This document shows positions 17,585-26,696 of a DNA stretch of 37,199 nucleotides, one piece after another. The notes beneath the pieces are model-generated. The model ran no database searches and was not told where the DNA came from. It saw only the letters and a program-made list of their open reading frames with translations. Made by a program: the position numbers and the translations under genes. The stretch lies in contig JABGPJ010000094.1 in NCBI GenBank assembly GCA_018645005.1, forward strand, positions 1 through 37,199, in the 5' to 3' direction. Source of the DNA: Deltaproteobacteria bacterium (GTDB lineage Bacteria > SAR324 > XYD2-FULL-50-16). Each line of letters begins with the position of its first letter. The stretch's first letter is position 1.

Positions 17585-18429
17585 TCGATATACAAAATCT
17601 GACAAAGCAGTTTGGAAAATATACAGTGCTGGATGGCATCAGTGTGAAGATCAACAAAGGTGATCGAATTGCCCTGATCGGGCAAAACGGTGCCGGGAAA
17701 ACGACCCTGATCAGAATTATCCTGGGTCAGTATCTCTCAGAGGGTTCGCTGACTGTTTTTGGGAAAAATCCGCGACACCATCGGGTTGAGGTTTTGGATC
17801 GGATTGGTTTTGTTCCCCAACTACCGCCGCCGATTCAGATGAGTGTTGGAGAATTGGTGAATTTCTCGGCCAGCATCTCCCAAAAGTCCAGTCTGGACGG
17901 CATTTATGCCAAGGCTTCTGATCTGGGGCTGGATATTGAGCACCATGTTAAGAAGCCGTTTCAGAAGCTGAGCGGCGGCATGAAACAGAAATTGCTGATC
18001 GCGTTGGCACTGGCCAGACAACCCGATATCCTGATTATGGATGAACCTGCTGCAAACCTGGATCCGTCCGGGCGGCAGGCATTTTTTCTGCAGCTCATCC
18101 GCTCGATGGAGGATACCACCATGCTTCTCAGCAGTCATCGTGTGGACGAGGTCATCAATCTGATCAATCGCATTATCGAAATCGATTATGGTAAAATAAC
18201 CCAGGATGAGCTGATCGATCAGGCCGAACTGGCGGATAAAGTGCTGGCTTGCCAGATAACGTTTACGGCGCCCAATGATGCGGCTACTCGAATGCTGAAA
18301 GACTGGAACTTCACTGCTGTCAATGGTGACCTGGAATATCAGGGTAATTTTATCGGTGCCGAACGGTTGCGCTTTCTGACCACCATTTCCCATTTCGCCA
18401 ACCATATACAGAAATTAAGCATAAATTGA
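17581..18429 (+). CDS. nosF: ABC transporter ATP-binding protein NosF
   Basis: Walker A GQNGAGKTT, LSGGMKQKL, LIMDEPAANLDP; ATGA overlap with nosD. Confidence 0.92.
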   Translation: MIDIQNLTKQFGKYTVLDGISVKINKGDRIALIGQNGAGKTTLIRIILGQYLSEGSLTVFGKNPRHHRVEVLDRIGFVPQLPPPIQMSVGELVNFSASISQKSSLDGIYAKASDLGLDIEHHVKKPFQKLSGGMKQKLLIALALARQPDILIMDEPAANLDPSGRQAFFLQLIRSMEDTTMLLSSHRVDEVINLINRIIEIDYGKITQDELIDQAELADKVLACQITFTAPNDAATRMLKDWNFTAVNGDLEYQGNFIGAERLRFLTTISHFANHIQKLSIN

Positions 18430-18448
18430 GCTATCCGACAAACAGGTT

Positions 18449-19276
18449 ATGAAAACACTATATCATGTCACTGTTTCTGATTTCAGGGAGTCCGTCAGAG
18501 CCAAGTGGTTTTTAATCTATAGTCTGGTATTTGGTGGCGCAATTGTGCTTTTGTTTGTGTTGGGCATCACTGAATCTAAAGTGATGGGATTTACAGGCTT
18601 AACCCGCTTGCTGATCACCTATATCCAATTGTGTGTGGCCATCCTGCCAATCCTGGTTTTGATATCGACCGTTCGCAGTGTGGTGGGTGATCGTGAGGCC
18701 AACATTTTAGAGTATTTCTTATCTATGCCGGTTTCCCTGGGGGCCTATTTCTGGGGGAAAATTATCTCCCGGTTTCTGCTGGTTTTTATCCCCATCGTTG
18801 TAGCCCTGCTGGGGGCCGTTTTATGGGGTCTGGTCAAAGGGCTGACAATTCCCTGGCACGCTGCCGGGTATTATGCCATTCTTCTGGGGACACTCTCCTG
18901 GTGCTTTTTAGGACTGGGAATGTTCATCTCCACTATGGTGAAAAAACAGGAGTGGGGTCTGGGGTTGTCCGTTCTTATCTGGCTCGTGCTGCTTTTGTTT
19001 ATCGATGTGATTTTGATAGGTCTGATGCTCCAGCACAAAATCATTGAGAGCGTCATTGTTGCCATTGCCATGTTTAATCCGATCATGGTGTTTCGCACGG
19101 CAGCCGTCCTCTTATTCGATCCGGAACTCACTGCTATTGGCCCGGCCTCATATGTCATCCTGGATAATATGGGATATGCGGGATTTCTTTCCTTTTCGAT
19201 ATTCTATCCGTTAGTGCTGGGTTGGGTATTCTCTCTGCTGGGATTCTTTCGTTTCCGCTCCGGGGATCTGTTATAG
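18449..19276 (+). CDS. nosY: ABC transporter permease NosY
   Basis: Polytopic ABC-2-type permease directly after nosF. Confidence 0.88.
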   Translation: MKTLYHVTVSDFRESVRAKWFLIYSLVFGGAIVLLFVLGITESKVMGFTGLTRLLITYIQLCVAILPILVLISTVRSVVGDREANILEYFLSMPVSLGAYFWGKIISRFLLVFIPIVVALLGAVLWGLVKGLTIPWHAAGYYAILLGTLSWCFLGLGMFISTMVKKQEWGLGLSVLIWLVLLLFIDVILIGLMLQHKIIESVIVAIAMFNPIMVFRTAAVLLFDPELTAIGPASYVILDNMGYAGFLSFSIFYPLVLGWVFSLLGFFRFRSGDLL

Positions 19277-19300
19277 TGGAAATGACTGGTAAACAGAAAG

Positions 19301-19879
19301 GTGGCCAACATGTTGCAACGCTTTTGCTTGATCATTGCTCATATCTCAATTATTCTGCTCATCAGTGTTCCATCGCTATTTGCAGCGGATAATAATCCGA
19401 TCGCTTTTGAAGAGGCGTTTGAGATAAACCCCCTGCGACAAATCGTCGCAGCCCCCAAATTTGAAGCCGTTGATCTCGATGGCAAGGCGCACCGGCTAAG
19501 TGATTTCAGAAATCGGACGGTGATTGTCAATTTCTGGGCTACCTGGTGCCTGCCCTGTATCAGAGAACTGCCCCGATTGGAAAAACTGCAGCAGATGATT
19601 CCGGCTGACAAATATGTGATTCTGGCGATTAATGTCCGGGATCGCCTGAGCCGAGTCAGGAAATTCCTGAAAGGGAAAAATTTTCAATTCAAGGTGTTAT
19701 TTGATACAGATGGGTTGATTTATAAGGCGTATGATGTGACTCGCTTTCCAACGACGGTCATTATCGGACCTGATGGAAAGCTGCTGGCTGAAGTTTTCGG
19801 GGAGAGAGACTGGTCTCTTCCTGGTTTTGTTACCTATCTTGACTATTTAAGTTCTGAAGGAAAAGGTGAAAAAGGATAG
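19301..19879 (+). CDS. TlpA/ResA-like thioredoxin-fold protein
   Basis: Signal sequence; VNFWATWCLPCIRELPRLEKL; cis-Pro region RFPTTVIIGPDGKLL. Confidence 0.9.
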   Translation: MANMLQRFCLIIAHISIILLISVPSLFAADNNPIAFEEAFEINPLRQIVAAPKFEAVDLDGKAHRLSDFRNRTVIVNFWATWCLPCIRELPRLEKLQQMIPADKYVILAINVRDRLSRVRKFLKGKNFQFKVLFDTDGLIYKAYDVTRFPTTVIIGPDGKLLAEVFGERDWSLPGFVTYLDYLSSEGKGEKG

Positions 19880-20432
19880 CTATTTAACAGACCGCAGGAT
19901 TTTTCTCTCGAGCCTTCTAGTATTGGGAATGGGTTTGTGCGAAGCAAACAGCCTTTTCGCTTTGTCACTCAAACGAAAAAGGGTACAAGCAAAAAACCTG
20001 TTAATGCCTGTTTCCGACAAAGAAAGATGTCCGGTATGTGGTATGTTTGTCAGACCCTATCCCAAGTGGATCACTCAGATCCAGTTCAGAGACGGTCATC
20101 ATCACAGTTTTGATGGCATGAAGTGTTTTTGTAGATTCTATTTTGACGCTCGGAAATTCGATGATCGTCATACAGCTGCCGACTTCACTAAACTGCTGGT
20201 CCGTGACTACTATACTTTGAAATTTATCGATCATGACAAAGCTTATTATGTGATCGGCAGCGACGTTTTAGGGCCGATGGGCCATGAACTGATTCCATTT
20301 GAGAGCAGAGAAAGAGCAAAGATTTTTCTCATCGATCATCGCGGGCTGAAGATTATCCGCTTCAATGAAGTAACCACCGAACTGTTGGACAGGCTGGATC
20401 ACGCCAGGAAAACACTCGTATTGGATGATTGA
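19866..20432 (+). CDS. nosL: NosL-like protein 1
   Basis: GTG start overlapping tlpA; CPVCGMFVRPYPKWITQIQFRDGHHHSFDGMKCFCRFY; YYVIGSDVLGPMGHELIPF. Confidence 0.85.
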   Translation: MKKDSYLTDRRIFLSSLLVLGMGLCEANSLFALSLKRKRVQAKNLLMPVSDKERCPVCGMFVRPYPKWITQIQFRDGHHHSFDGMKCFCRFYFDARKFDDRHTAADFTKLLVRDYYTLKFIDHDKAYYVIGSDVLGPMGHELIPFESRERAKIFLIDHRGLKIIRFNEVTTELLDRLDHARKTLVLDD

Positions 20433-20774
20433 ATGATGAGGTACTCATCGAAACTGGGAATTGCTTTGCTGATATTGATGCTGTTGGCTTTGGTTGCTGT
20501 TGTCGACTATCATCGTCAACGTGCGGAATATGCAGATATTATCTGGATGCGTCAGGCTTTACAAAAGGCGGTCGGCTTAACCGATCTCTCTATTACAACG
20601 GCGGCTCGATATCTACGACACTATTCGCTGGGAGACTTGACAACACCGTTTCAGGACTACCCGGCCAGCCTGGATCATTTTCCGGCCGGGTTTGTCTATA
20701 CGCCCCCGGATGTTTCGGATGTCCCCAAACCAATTAAATTCGGACCCCTGCCGACACCAAACGAGGGTAAATAA
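20433..20774 (+). CDS. Small single-TM anchored protein of unknown function
   Basis: Starts directly after the nosL-like stop; N-terminal TM then about 85-aa soluble part; stop overlaps next start. Confidence 0.6.
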   Translation: MMRYSSKLGIALLILMLLALVAVVDYHRQRAEYADIIWMRQALQKAVGLTDLSITTAARYLRHYSLGDLTTPFQDYPASLDHFPAGFVYTPPDVSDVPKPIKFGPLPTPNEGK

Positions 20775-22000
20775 TGGAAACGCCGACCCAATCCGGCAGT
20801 TGGCTGGAAAGGCAGAGAAGTATCATTGACTATAGTCTGCAAAGCATGTTTCGCAGGCGAACAAAAAACAGCCTGATCCTGGTCATGTATGTTCTGCTGA
20901 TTTTTGTCGTCTCCTCGGTATTTTTTATTACCGGTTCTCTGACGGTGGAGTTGTTCAGTACGGTGGATGAACTGCCGGATATAACGGTTCAGAAGCTGAT
21001 CGGAGGGCGGCAGGTCGTCATCCAGGAGAGCTATTTTCAAGCTATTCGTGAGATTCCGGGCGTCGAAGCAGTGGAGCCACGTATTTGGGGGTATTTTTAT
21101 CTGGAGGAGCTACAGGCCAATTTTACCATCTTCGGCATGGATCTGACCATGCTGGAGGAAGGGGAATATCAACGAATCGTAGACTGGGGACCGGCGCTGA
21201 AAAAAGGTGAGGAGCGCCCGGAATTCCGCATGATTATCGGAGAAGGGGTCTCCCGTTTGTTGAAAGCGATCCAGATGGAAGATTCATTTCTTTTCTTTCA
21301 ACCTAACTGGGACACAGCCATTCCCTTTGGCATTATCGGAACATTCAAATCGGAAACCCAGCTGCAGTCCAACGATTTGATGGTGATGCAGACGGAGGGT
21401 GCCCGACGTGTGCTGGAACTTAAGGAAGGTGAATATACCGACCTTGTTGTCCATGTCCCCAACCCGGAGGAAACGAAAATGATCGCCCTGAAGATCAGGC
21501 GATATTATCCCGAGTTGAGGACAGTCACCCGTGCTCAAATAGAATCGACATATACTTCGGCATTCAATTGGAAAGCCGGATTTGTCCTTTCCAGCATGCT
21601 GGTGGTGATTTTCGCCTTTTTGGTGTTGATCTGGGATAAAGCAAGCGGTCTGTCACCTGCGGAAAAAAAGGAGATCGGCATACTAAAAGCCATTGGTTGG
21701 GATACTGAGATGATTCTGTCAGTGAAATTCTGGGAGAGTTTTATTATCTCTCTTTTAGCCTCTATTTTCGGGGTTATCCTTTCCTATTTTTACATCTACT
21801 GGCTACATGCACCTGGCCTGAAGGAGATTTTTATTGGCTGGTCCACGATCTTTCCCTCTTTTGACCTGGTCCCGCATATTGATCTTAAATTCCTGCTCTT
21901 GATTGTGACTGTTACCGTTATACCTTACAGTACCATAGCTATTTTCCCGGCCTGGAAAGCAGCCATCACAGATACCGATTTTATACTGCGCAACAACTGA
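20774..22000 (+). CDS. FtsX/MacB-type ABC transporter permease
   Basis: N-terminal TM, large periplasmic domain, three C-terminal TMs with KKEIGILKAIGWDTEMIL motif typical of FtsX-like permeases. Confidence 0.87.
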   Translation: METPTQSGSWLERQRSIIDYSLQSMFRRRTKNSLILVMYVLLIFVVSSVFFITGSLTVELFSTVDELPDITVQKLIGGRQVVIQESYFQAIREIPGVEAVEPRIWGYFYLEELQANFTIFGMDLTMLEEGEYQRIVDWGPALKKGEERPEFRMIIGEGVSRLLKAIQMEDSFLFFQPNWDTAIPFGIIGTFKSETQLQSNDLMVMQTEGARRVLELKEGEYTDLVVHVPNPEETKMIALKIRRYYPELRTVTRAQIESTYTSAFNWKAGFVLSSMLVVIFAFLVLIWDKASGLSPAEKKEIGILKAIGWDTEMILSVKFWESFIISLLASIFGVILSYFYIYWLHAPGLKEIFIGWSTIFPSFDLVPHIDLKFLLLIVTVTVIPYSTIAIFPAWKAAITDTDFILRNN

Positions 22001-22012
22001 AGGCGTATCACA

Positions 22013-22696
22013 ATGGAAGACCCGATTCTAAAAACTGTCAACGTCACCAAGATTTACAATCAGGGTAAGCAAAACGAGGTGGTTCCCGTGAGAAATGCGT
22101 CGCTGACGGTGGAAGAGGGAACGGCGGTGGTCTTGCAGGGGCCCAGCGGTTCCGGGAAAACCACCCTGTTGTCCATGATCGGCTGCCAAATCAAACCCAC
22201 TTACGGGGAGATAGTCGTTAAGGGTAAGCAGGTATCCAAGCTGCCGGAAAAATTTGCCAACCTGCACAAACGGGAACATATCGGATTTGTCTTCCAGCAG
22301 TTCCACCTGATTTCGGATTTGAGTGTTCTGGATAATATCATACTGCCTCTTCTACCTTCCGGCATCCCGCCAGGTGAACGAAAATGTAGGGCCGAGGAGT
22401 TGCTGGAAGAGTTTGAACTAATGCCGAGGAAGCAGTTCAAGGTCAAGGATCTTTCCGGGGGGGAGCAGCAGCGCGTGGCCATCTGTCGATCTCTCATTAA
22501 TGGTTGTAGTCTACTGTTGGCAGATGAACCCACTGCGCATCTGGATGGTCAACTGACTATCGAATTTTTGAAATATATGACCCATCTGAAAGAAAAAGGA
22601 TACACCATTCTGATTGCCAGTCATGATCCGGCCGTTTTCAAAAATGGGATGGTTGACCGGATTATCGAGATGAATAGCGGGGAGATCGTCTCATGA
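22013..22696 (+). CDS. LolD/MacB-type ABC transporter ATPase
   Basis: GPSGSGKTTLLSMIG, FVFQQFHLISDLSVLDNI, LSGGEQQRVAICRSL, LLADEPTAHLD. Confidence 0.92.
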   Translation: MEDPILKTVNVTKIYNQGKQNEVVPVRNASLTVEEGTAVVLQGPSGSGKTTLLSMIGCQIKPTYGEIVVKGKQVSKLPEKFANLHKREHIGFVFQQFHLISDLSVLDNIILPLLPSGIPPGERKCRAEELLEEFELMPRKQFKVKDLSGGEQQRVAICRSLINGCSLLLADEPTAHLDGQLTIEFLKYMTHLKEKGYTILIASHDPAVFKNGMVDRIIEMNSGEIVS

Positions 22697-23712
22697 TTCT
22701 GAATCCTTGGATTTTGACCATGTTGACAGGGCATGCAGCTCTATTTTTCGTTTTTTCGCTGGCAACGATAAACGCATGGTGGATCTTCAGCGGATGGGAT
22801 TTCACCTCCAGCAGTGAGAAGCAGTATGGCCTGGAAAAGCGGACCTACCTCGTTTCCAGTGTCATGAATCTGACCCTGATAATTCAGATGTTGATGTTGT
22901 TTCTGTTGGTGATGGCAGCGGATGAACTGGCAAAAATTCTTCCCGGGGCCATGTGTGCGACCGGAAGTCTGTCTTCCAATAAGTACGGGTTTCCGTTGTT
23001 GATGATAAAGATCGGTTCATTCTTTATCTATTTTGTCTGGTGGGTGCTCAACTACCTGGACAATCAGCTTGAGGACTATCCGCTGGTGCGGAAGAAATAT
23101 CTGGCGCTGGTTTGCATCTTTCCCGTGATGATATCTGAAACGATATTGTTGCTGCTGTTTGCTGTGAACTTGAATCCGACCGTTATCGCCTCCTGCTGTG
23201 GATCGATTTATAATGAATCGTCCGCAGGGTTGGGAGGAACCATGGCAGGCTCATCACCGTTGATGACGCTGACGCTGTTTTTCGGTGTCGTATCAATTGT
23301 TTTGATTTGGCATATGATAGAAAATATCCGCGGGTACCGCCCGACAAAGAAAAAGGGTGGCCTGGAAGCACTGCTGTGGGTATTTTTGTTTGTAACGGCT
23401 CTACTGACAGTCATTTCATTTATCAGTACATATATTTACGAAATGTTGTCGCACAAATGCCCTTTCTGTTTACTCAAGGCCGAGTACAACTATATCGGAG
23501 TGCCACTCTACTTTTTTCTTTTCCTGGCAACCGCCACCGGACTGACAAAAGGTGTACTCCAGTGGATGGGAGCGGAGGGACCTCTTGGGGAAAAAGCGAT
23601 CTGGCTGAGAAGAAGGTTGGGGCAGATGTCGATCTTCAGCCTGCTGGTCTACATTGTCGTCGGGTATTCGCCATTTATAATTTATTACATCAGGACCGGC
23701 CGGACGATCTGA
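22693..23712 (+). CDS. Cys-containing polytopic membrane protein of unknown function
   Basis: ATGA overlap with the ATPase gene; about 8 TM segments; ASCCGSIYN and SHKCPFCLLKAEY motifs. Confidence 0.7.
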   Translation: MILNPWILTMLTGHAALFFVFSLATINAWWIFSGWDFTSSSEKQYGLEKRTYLVSSVMNLTLIIQMLMLFLLVMAADELAKILPGAMCATGSLSSNKYGFPLLMIKIGSFFIYFVWWVLNYLDNQLEDYPLVRKKYLALVCIFPVMISETILLLLFAVNLNPTVIASCCGSIYNESSAGLGGTMAGSSPLMTLTLFFGVVSIVLIWHMIENIRGYRPTKKKGGLEALLWVFLFVTALLTVISFISTYIYEMLSHKCPFCLLKAEYNYIGVPLYFFLFLATATGLTKGVLQWMGAEGPLGEKAIWLRRRLGQMSIFSLLVYIVVGYSPFIIYYIRTGRTI

Positions 23713-23823
23713 ACAACATAACGCCTAACCCGGATACTCTTGATTTTTTGCTATTCACTATCGCAATACGCCTGGCTTCCAGGATGTGCTGATTGGTTAC
23801 GATTTTTTTCAAAAAACTATTAT

Positions 23824-23960
23824 GGGATCGTACAAAAATAACTTTACCTAATCTGTCCGCAAAAGTCCCTAAAAGACCGGACATTTTGCAGACAGAATGT
23901 TAAGTCAACGTGTTTCCTTTACATCAATGGGAAACACTTGAGTAATTTTTGAGCCGACCC
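23824..23960 (-). mobile_element. Miniature palindromic element, type B copy 3 (1 left-arm and 1 right-arm unit)
   Basis: GGGATCGTACAAAAATAAC...TTTTTGAGCCGACCC flanked by TAT on both sides. Confidence 0.82.
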
Positions 23961-23987
23961 TATGGCCTCCAGATTACTACCAGGGAT

Positions 23988-24224
23988 TAGCAATGTCCGG
24001 TTAGGTTTTTGCAACATGAAAGCTGAACGATAAAACCAGTCTCTCAGCATAAGGATTCAAAGATGTTCTAAGTTTGCTTCACGAAAAACCGCCAAACTCG
24101 CTCGTACCTCGCTCAAACATGGCTCATTTTCGCTACGCTGAACTAAGAACATCTAAAAATCCTCATAAGTTCGATCCAGGCTTCATCATTCAACTTTGTG
24201 CAAAAACCTAACCGGACATTGCTG
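23988..24224. mobile_element. 237-bp miniature inverted-repeat element with 9-bp target duplication
   Basis: Ends TAGCAATGTCCGGTTAGGTTTTTGCA / TGCAAAAACCTAACCGGACATTGCTG; ACCAGGGAT at 23979-23987 and 24225-24233. Confidence 0.88.
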
Positions 24225-24256
24225 ACCAGGGATAAAAATTAAATGAGAGGACAAAA

Positions 24257-24808
24257 ATGAATTTAAAAATCAGTAACAAACTGTTTCGGGTTCGACTGTT
24301 CAGGCTGCTGGGGTTAATGGCGTTATGGTTGGTGCTGGCTGGTTGCAGCGGGGTTTCATCCAGTGGACCTCGATTGATTGAAACCCACAAGGAGTGTCCA
24401 TTGTGCGGCATGATTCCAGCAAAATACCCGCTTTTCAATTGTCAGATCGTATTTGAGGATGAAAGCTATGAAGCCTTCGACAGCGCGGCGGGGTTGTTGA
24501 TTTATCTTTATTTCCCTGATAAAACGGGTTTTCCGGTAAAAAAGGTTAGTCAGATCTTTTTTAAGGACTATCTATCCGAGAAATGGATTGATTCCAACAC
24601 CACCTGGTTTATCGTGGGATCTGAAATTCTGGGCCCTATGGGAATCGAATTTTTAGCGGTTAGCAGTGAAAAATCAGCACTGGAACTGAAAAAGCAGGAA
24701 AAAGGCGCGGCCATCGTCTCGTTTCAAAAAGTCGACCGATCTTTTATGGTTAAAGCTGGAGAAAACGGCTGGCTTCACTTTCTGGCCGGAAAACTGGTGC
24801 GTGAATGA
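24257..24808 (+). CDS. nosL: NosL-like lipoprotein 2
   Basis: Lipobox VLAGCSG; CPLCGMIPAKYPLFNCQIVFEDESYEAFDSAAGL; WFIVGSEILGPMG. Confidence 0.82.
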   Translation: MNLKISNKLFRVRLFRLLGLMALWLVLAGCSGVSSSGPRLIETHKECPLCGMIPAKYPLFNCQIVFEDESYEAFDSAAGLLIYLYFPDKTGFPVKKVSQIFFKDYLSEKWIDSNTTWFIVGSEILGPMGIEFLAVSSEKSALELKKQEKGAAIVSFQKVDRSFMVKAGENGWLHFLAGKLVRE

Positions 24809-24868
24809 AAAATATTTAGCTGATGGAGATCGTTATGATTCATCGTGCACCTTTTGAAACGGAACTTT

Positions 24869-25399
24869 ATGAATAAACTGCTGATATTGCTGTTTGCTGG
24901 TTTACTATTGCTGACGTCCTGCAAAAAAGGTAACAAGGAGCAGCTCCCCGTTGATTTTGTCTGGGATCGGGTTGTCTGCGAAGAGTGCAAAATGGCCCTG
25001 AGTGATCCGAACTATTCCGCCCAGGTCATCGATCCGGACGGTAAGCCCCACTATTTTGACGATATTGGCTGTGCGATTCTGTGGCTGAGAAGGCAGCCCT
25101 GGCGAAAAAAAAGCCGTACCTGGGTCAATGACGTCAATACCAAAAAGTGGATTGACGCAGAAAAAGCGAACTGGGTTTATGGTGATACCAAAACACCTAT
25201 GGGATATGGATTTGCAGCAACTCTTAAACCGGTGAAAAATCCGATGCCTTTTAAAATGGTTAAGAAATGGATGTATATCGGTAAAACCCTGGTTCGCGAA
25301 AATACGGCCAAACACCTGGGATTGAAGCATCAGTCTCCGGTCACTGTCGGGCCTGCTGTTGACAGGTCAAAACTTGGGAAAACATCAAAAAATAGATGA
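24869..25399 (+). CDS. nosL: NosL-like lipoprotein 3 (variant CEECKM motif)
   Basis: Lipobox LLTSCKK; CEECKMALSDPNYSAQVIDPDGKPHYFDDIGCAI; ANWVYGDTKTPMGYGFAA; start at 24869 preferred over 24845. Confidence 0.85.
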   Translation: MNKLLILLFAGLLLLTSCKKGNKEQLPVDFVWDRVVCEECKMALSDPNYSAQVIDPDGKPHYFDDIGCAILWLRRQPWRKKSRTWVNDVNTKKWIDAEKANWVYGDTKTPMGYGFAATLKPVKNPMPFKMVKKWMYIGKTLVRENTAKHLGLKHQSPVTVGPAVDRSKLGKTSKNR

Positions 25400-25587
25400 G
25401 ATTTCCGAGTTTGCGGATTTTCTTTCAAATTTATCATAAAAACCGGACCGGATTAATATTTTTGAACCCGTTTCTGATGTTGATAGATTAGTAAGGCTGT
25501 TGGGTTGGAGCTTCTCACTGTTCCTGGGCGGAATCGTGCAACAATCTGACGACAGTTTTGGCAATGAGAATAGTGAAAAAAGATCTT

Positions 25588-26361
25588 ATGAAAACAATTG
25601 TTTTTATTTTGAAAGGATTGCTCTGGGCCAGCTGGATGGTCTTGTTGGGTTTCCCGGCATCCGCAGAGTTACTTCCCAAAGGGGACTGTCTCTCTCCCCG
25701 TGCGTTAACCGATCTGCGCCACTGCAAGTTCTGGGGAAACGACTTTGTTGGAATCGACCTTCATGGTGTCAATCTGGATGGCGTTGATTTTAGGGGTGTC
25801 AACATGACTGGATGCAACCTTTCCGGGGCCAGTATTCGAAAAGCTGATTTGAGATGGACCAATTTGGGTGAGTGTGATTTGACCCTGGCCAATTTAAGTA
25901 ACAGCAACCTCTTTCATACGAATTTCAATGGGGCTGTCCTCAATCACACAATTCTGGTCAAATCTTTCCTGTTCGGTGCAACCTTGAACGAGGTAAAAGC
26001 GTCAAAGGCTGATTTTTCGATGGCTTTTATGAAAGATATAAATATGTCTGACAGTACGTTGCTGAACTGCATCTTCAGACAGAGTTTTTTGTTTCGCGGG
26101 GTGATGATCGGCACCGATTTTTCGGGCTCTACTTTATACAAGGCGAATTTAATTGGCAGTGCCCTTGAGAATGCTAATTTTTCGGAAACAAGCCTGAAAG
26201 AAACAATCTTGAAAGGTGCAACATTCAATGCAACCCTTTTTGCAGGTGCGGACTTAAAGAACGCTGATTTTGAAGATGCCGTGTTTGATAATATGAATAT
26301 CGCTCATTTTAAAAAAGTGAAAAACCCTCCTGAATTGATAAAAAAGCTAATCAGAAAATAA
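25588..26361 (+). CDS. Exported pentapeptide-repeat protein
   Basis: Signal peptide (MKTIVFILKGLLWASWMVLLGFPASA); A(D/N)LXX repeats (NLDGVDFRGVNMTGCNLSGASIRKADLRWTNLGECDLTLANLSNSNLF); start could be 25558. Confidence 0.85.
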   Translation: MKTIVFILKGLLWASWMVLLGFPASAELLPKGDCLSPRALTDLRHCKFWGNDFVGIDLHGVNLDGVDFRGVNMTGCNLSGASIRKADLRWTNLGECDLTLANLSNSNLFHTNFNGAVLNHTILVKSFLFGATLNEVKASKADFSMAFMKDINMSDSTLLNCIFRQSFLFRGVMIGTDFSGSTLYKANLIGSALENANFSETSLKETILKGATFNATLFAGADLKNADFEDAVFDNMNIAHFKKVKNPPELIKKLIRK

Positions 26362-26408
26362 TCGAGCAGGCCGAGGGATCTTTTAAAATAATTCTTTATT
26401 TTCAAGAT

Positions 26409-26577
26409 TATGGTGTCATGATTTTTCCGAGGACGGCAATTTTCGGACCGGATGGAGATTTGCTGGCCGAGGTTTCCGGGTGACAGAGACGGGGCCAAAC
26501 AGATTTTCGTTTACCATTTTAACTATTTAGGTGAAGACTGGCCTTCTTTTCTAGACAAAAAACGGGTTTCTAAATAA
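26409..26577 (+). pseudogene. Decayed C-terminal fragment of a TlpA-like gene
   Basis: YGVMIFPRTAIFGPDGDLLAEVSG, then +1 shift into GDRDGAKQIFVYHFNYLGED; compare intact YDVTRFPTTVIIGPDGKLLAEVFGERDWSLPGFVTYLDYLSSE at 19301-19879. Confidence 0.8.
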
Positions 26578-26620
26578 GATAAGAGACGGTTACACCGAAT
26601 GGACTATCAATAGCAGTTTA

Positions 26621-26693
26621 GGGTCGGCTCATAAATTTTTTATTAACGATCCCAATGCAGACAGATTATGTGACGTTATTTCTGAACGATCCC
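26621..26693 (+). mobile_element. Miniature palindromic element, shortened 73-bp copy
   Basis: GGGTCGGCTCATAAATT...CAGACAGATTATGTGACGTTATTTCTGAACGATCCC. Confidence 0.75.
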
Positions 26694-26696
26694 TAA

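Noticed and set aside
17821-18405. 194-aa antisense ORF in nosF
   Set aside because: Opposite a clear ABC ATPase gene; no independent support.
23690-23884. Minus-strand ORF MSGLLGTFADRLGKVIFVRS..., similar to the nosZ ORF extension
   Set aside because: Similarity is caused by both reading through copies of the same palindromic element.
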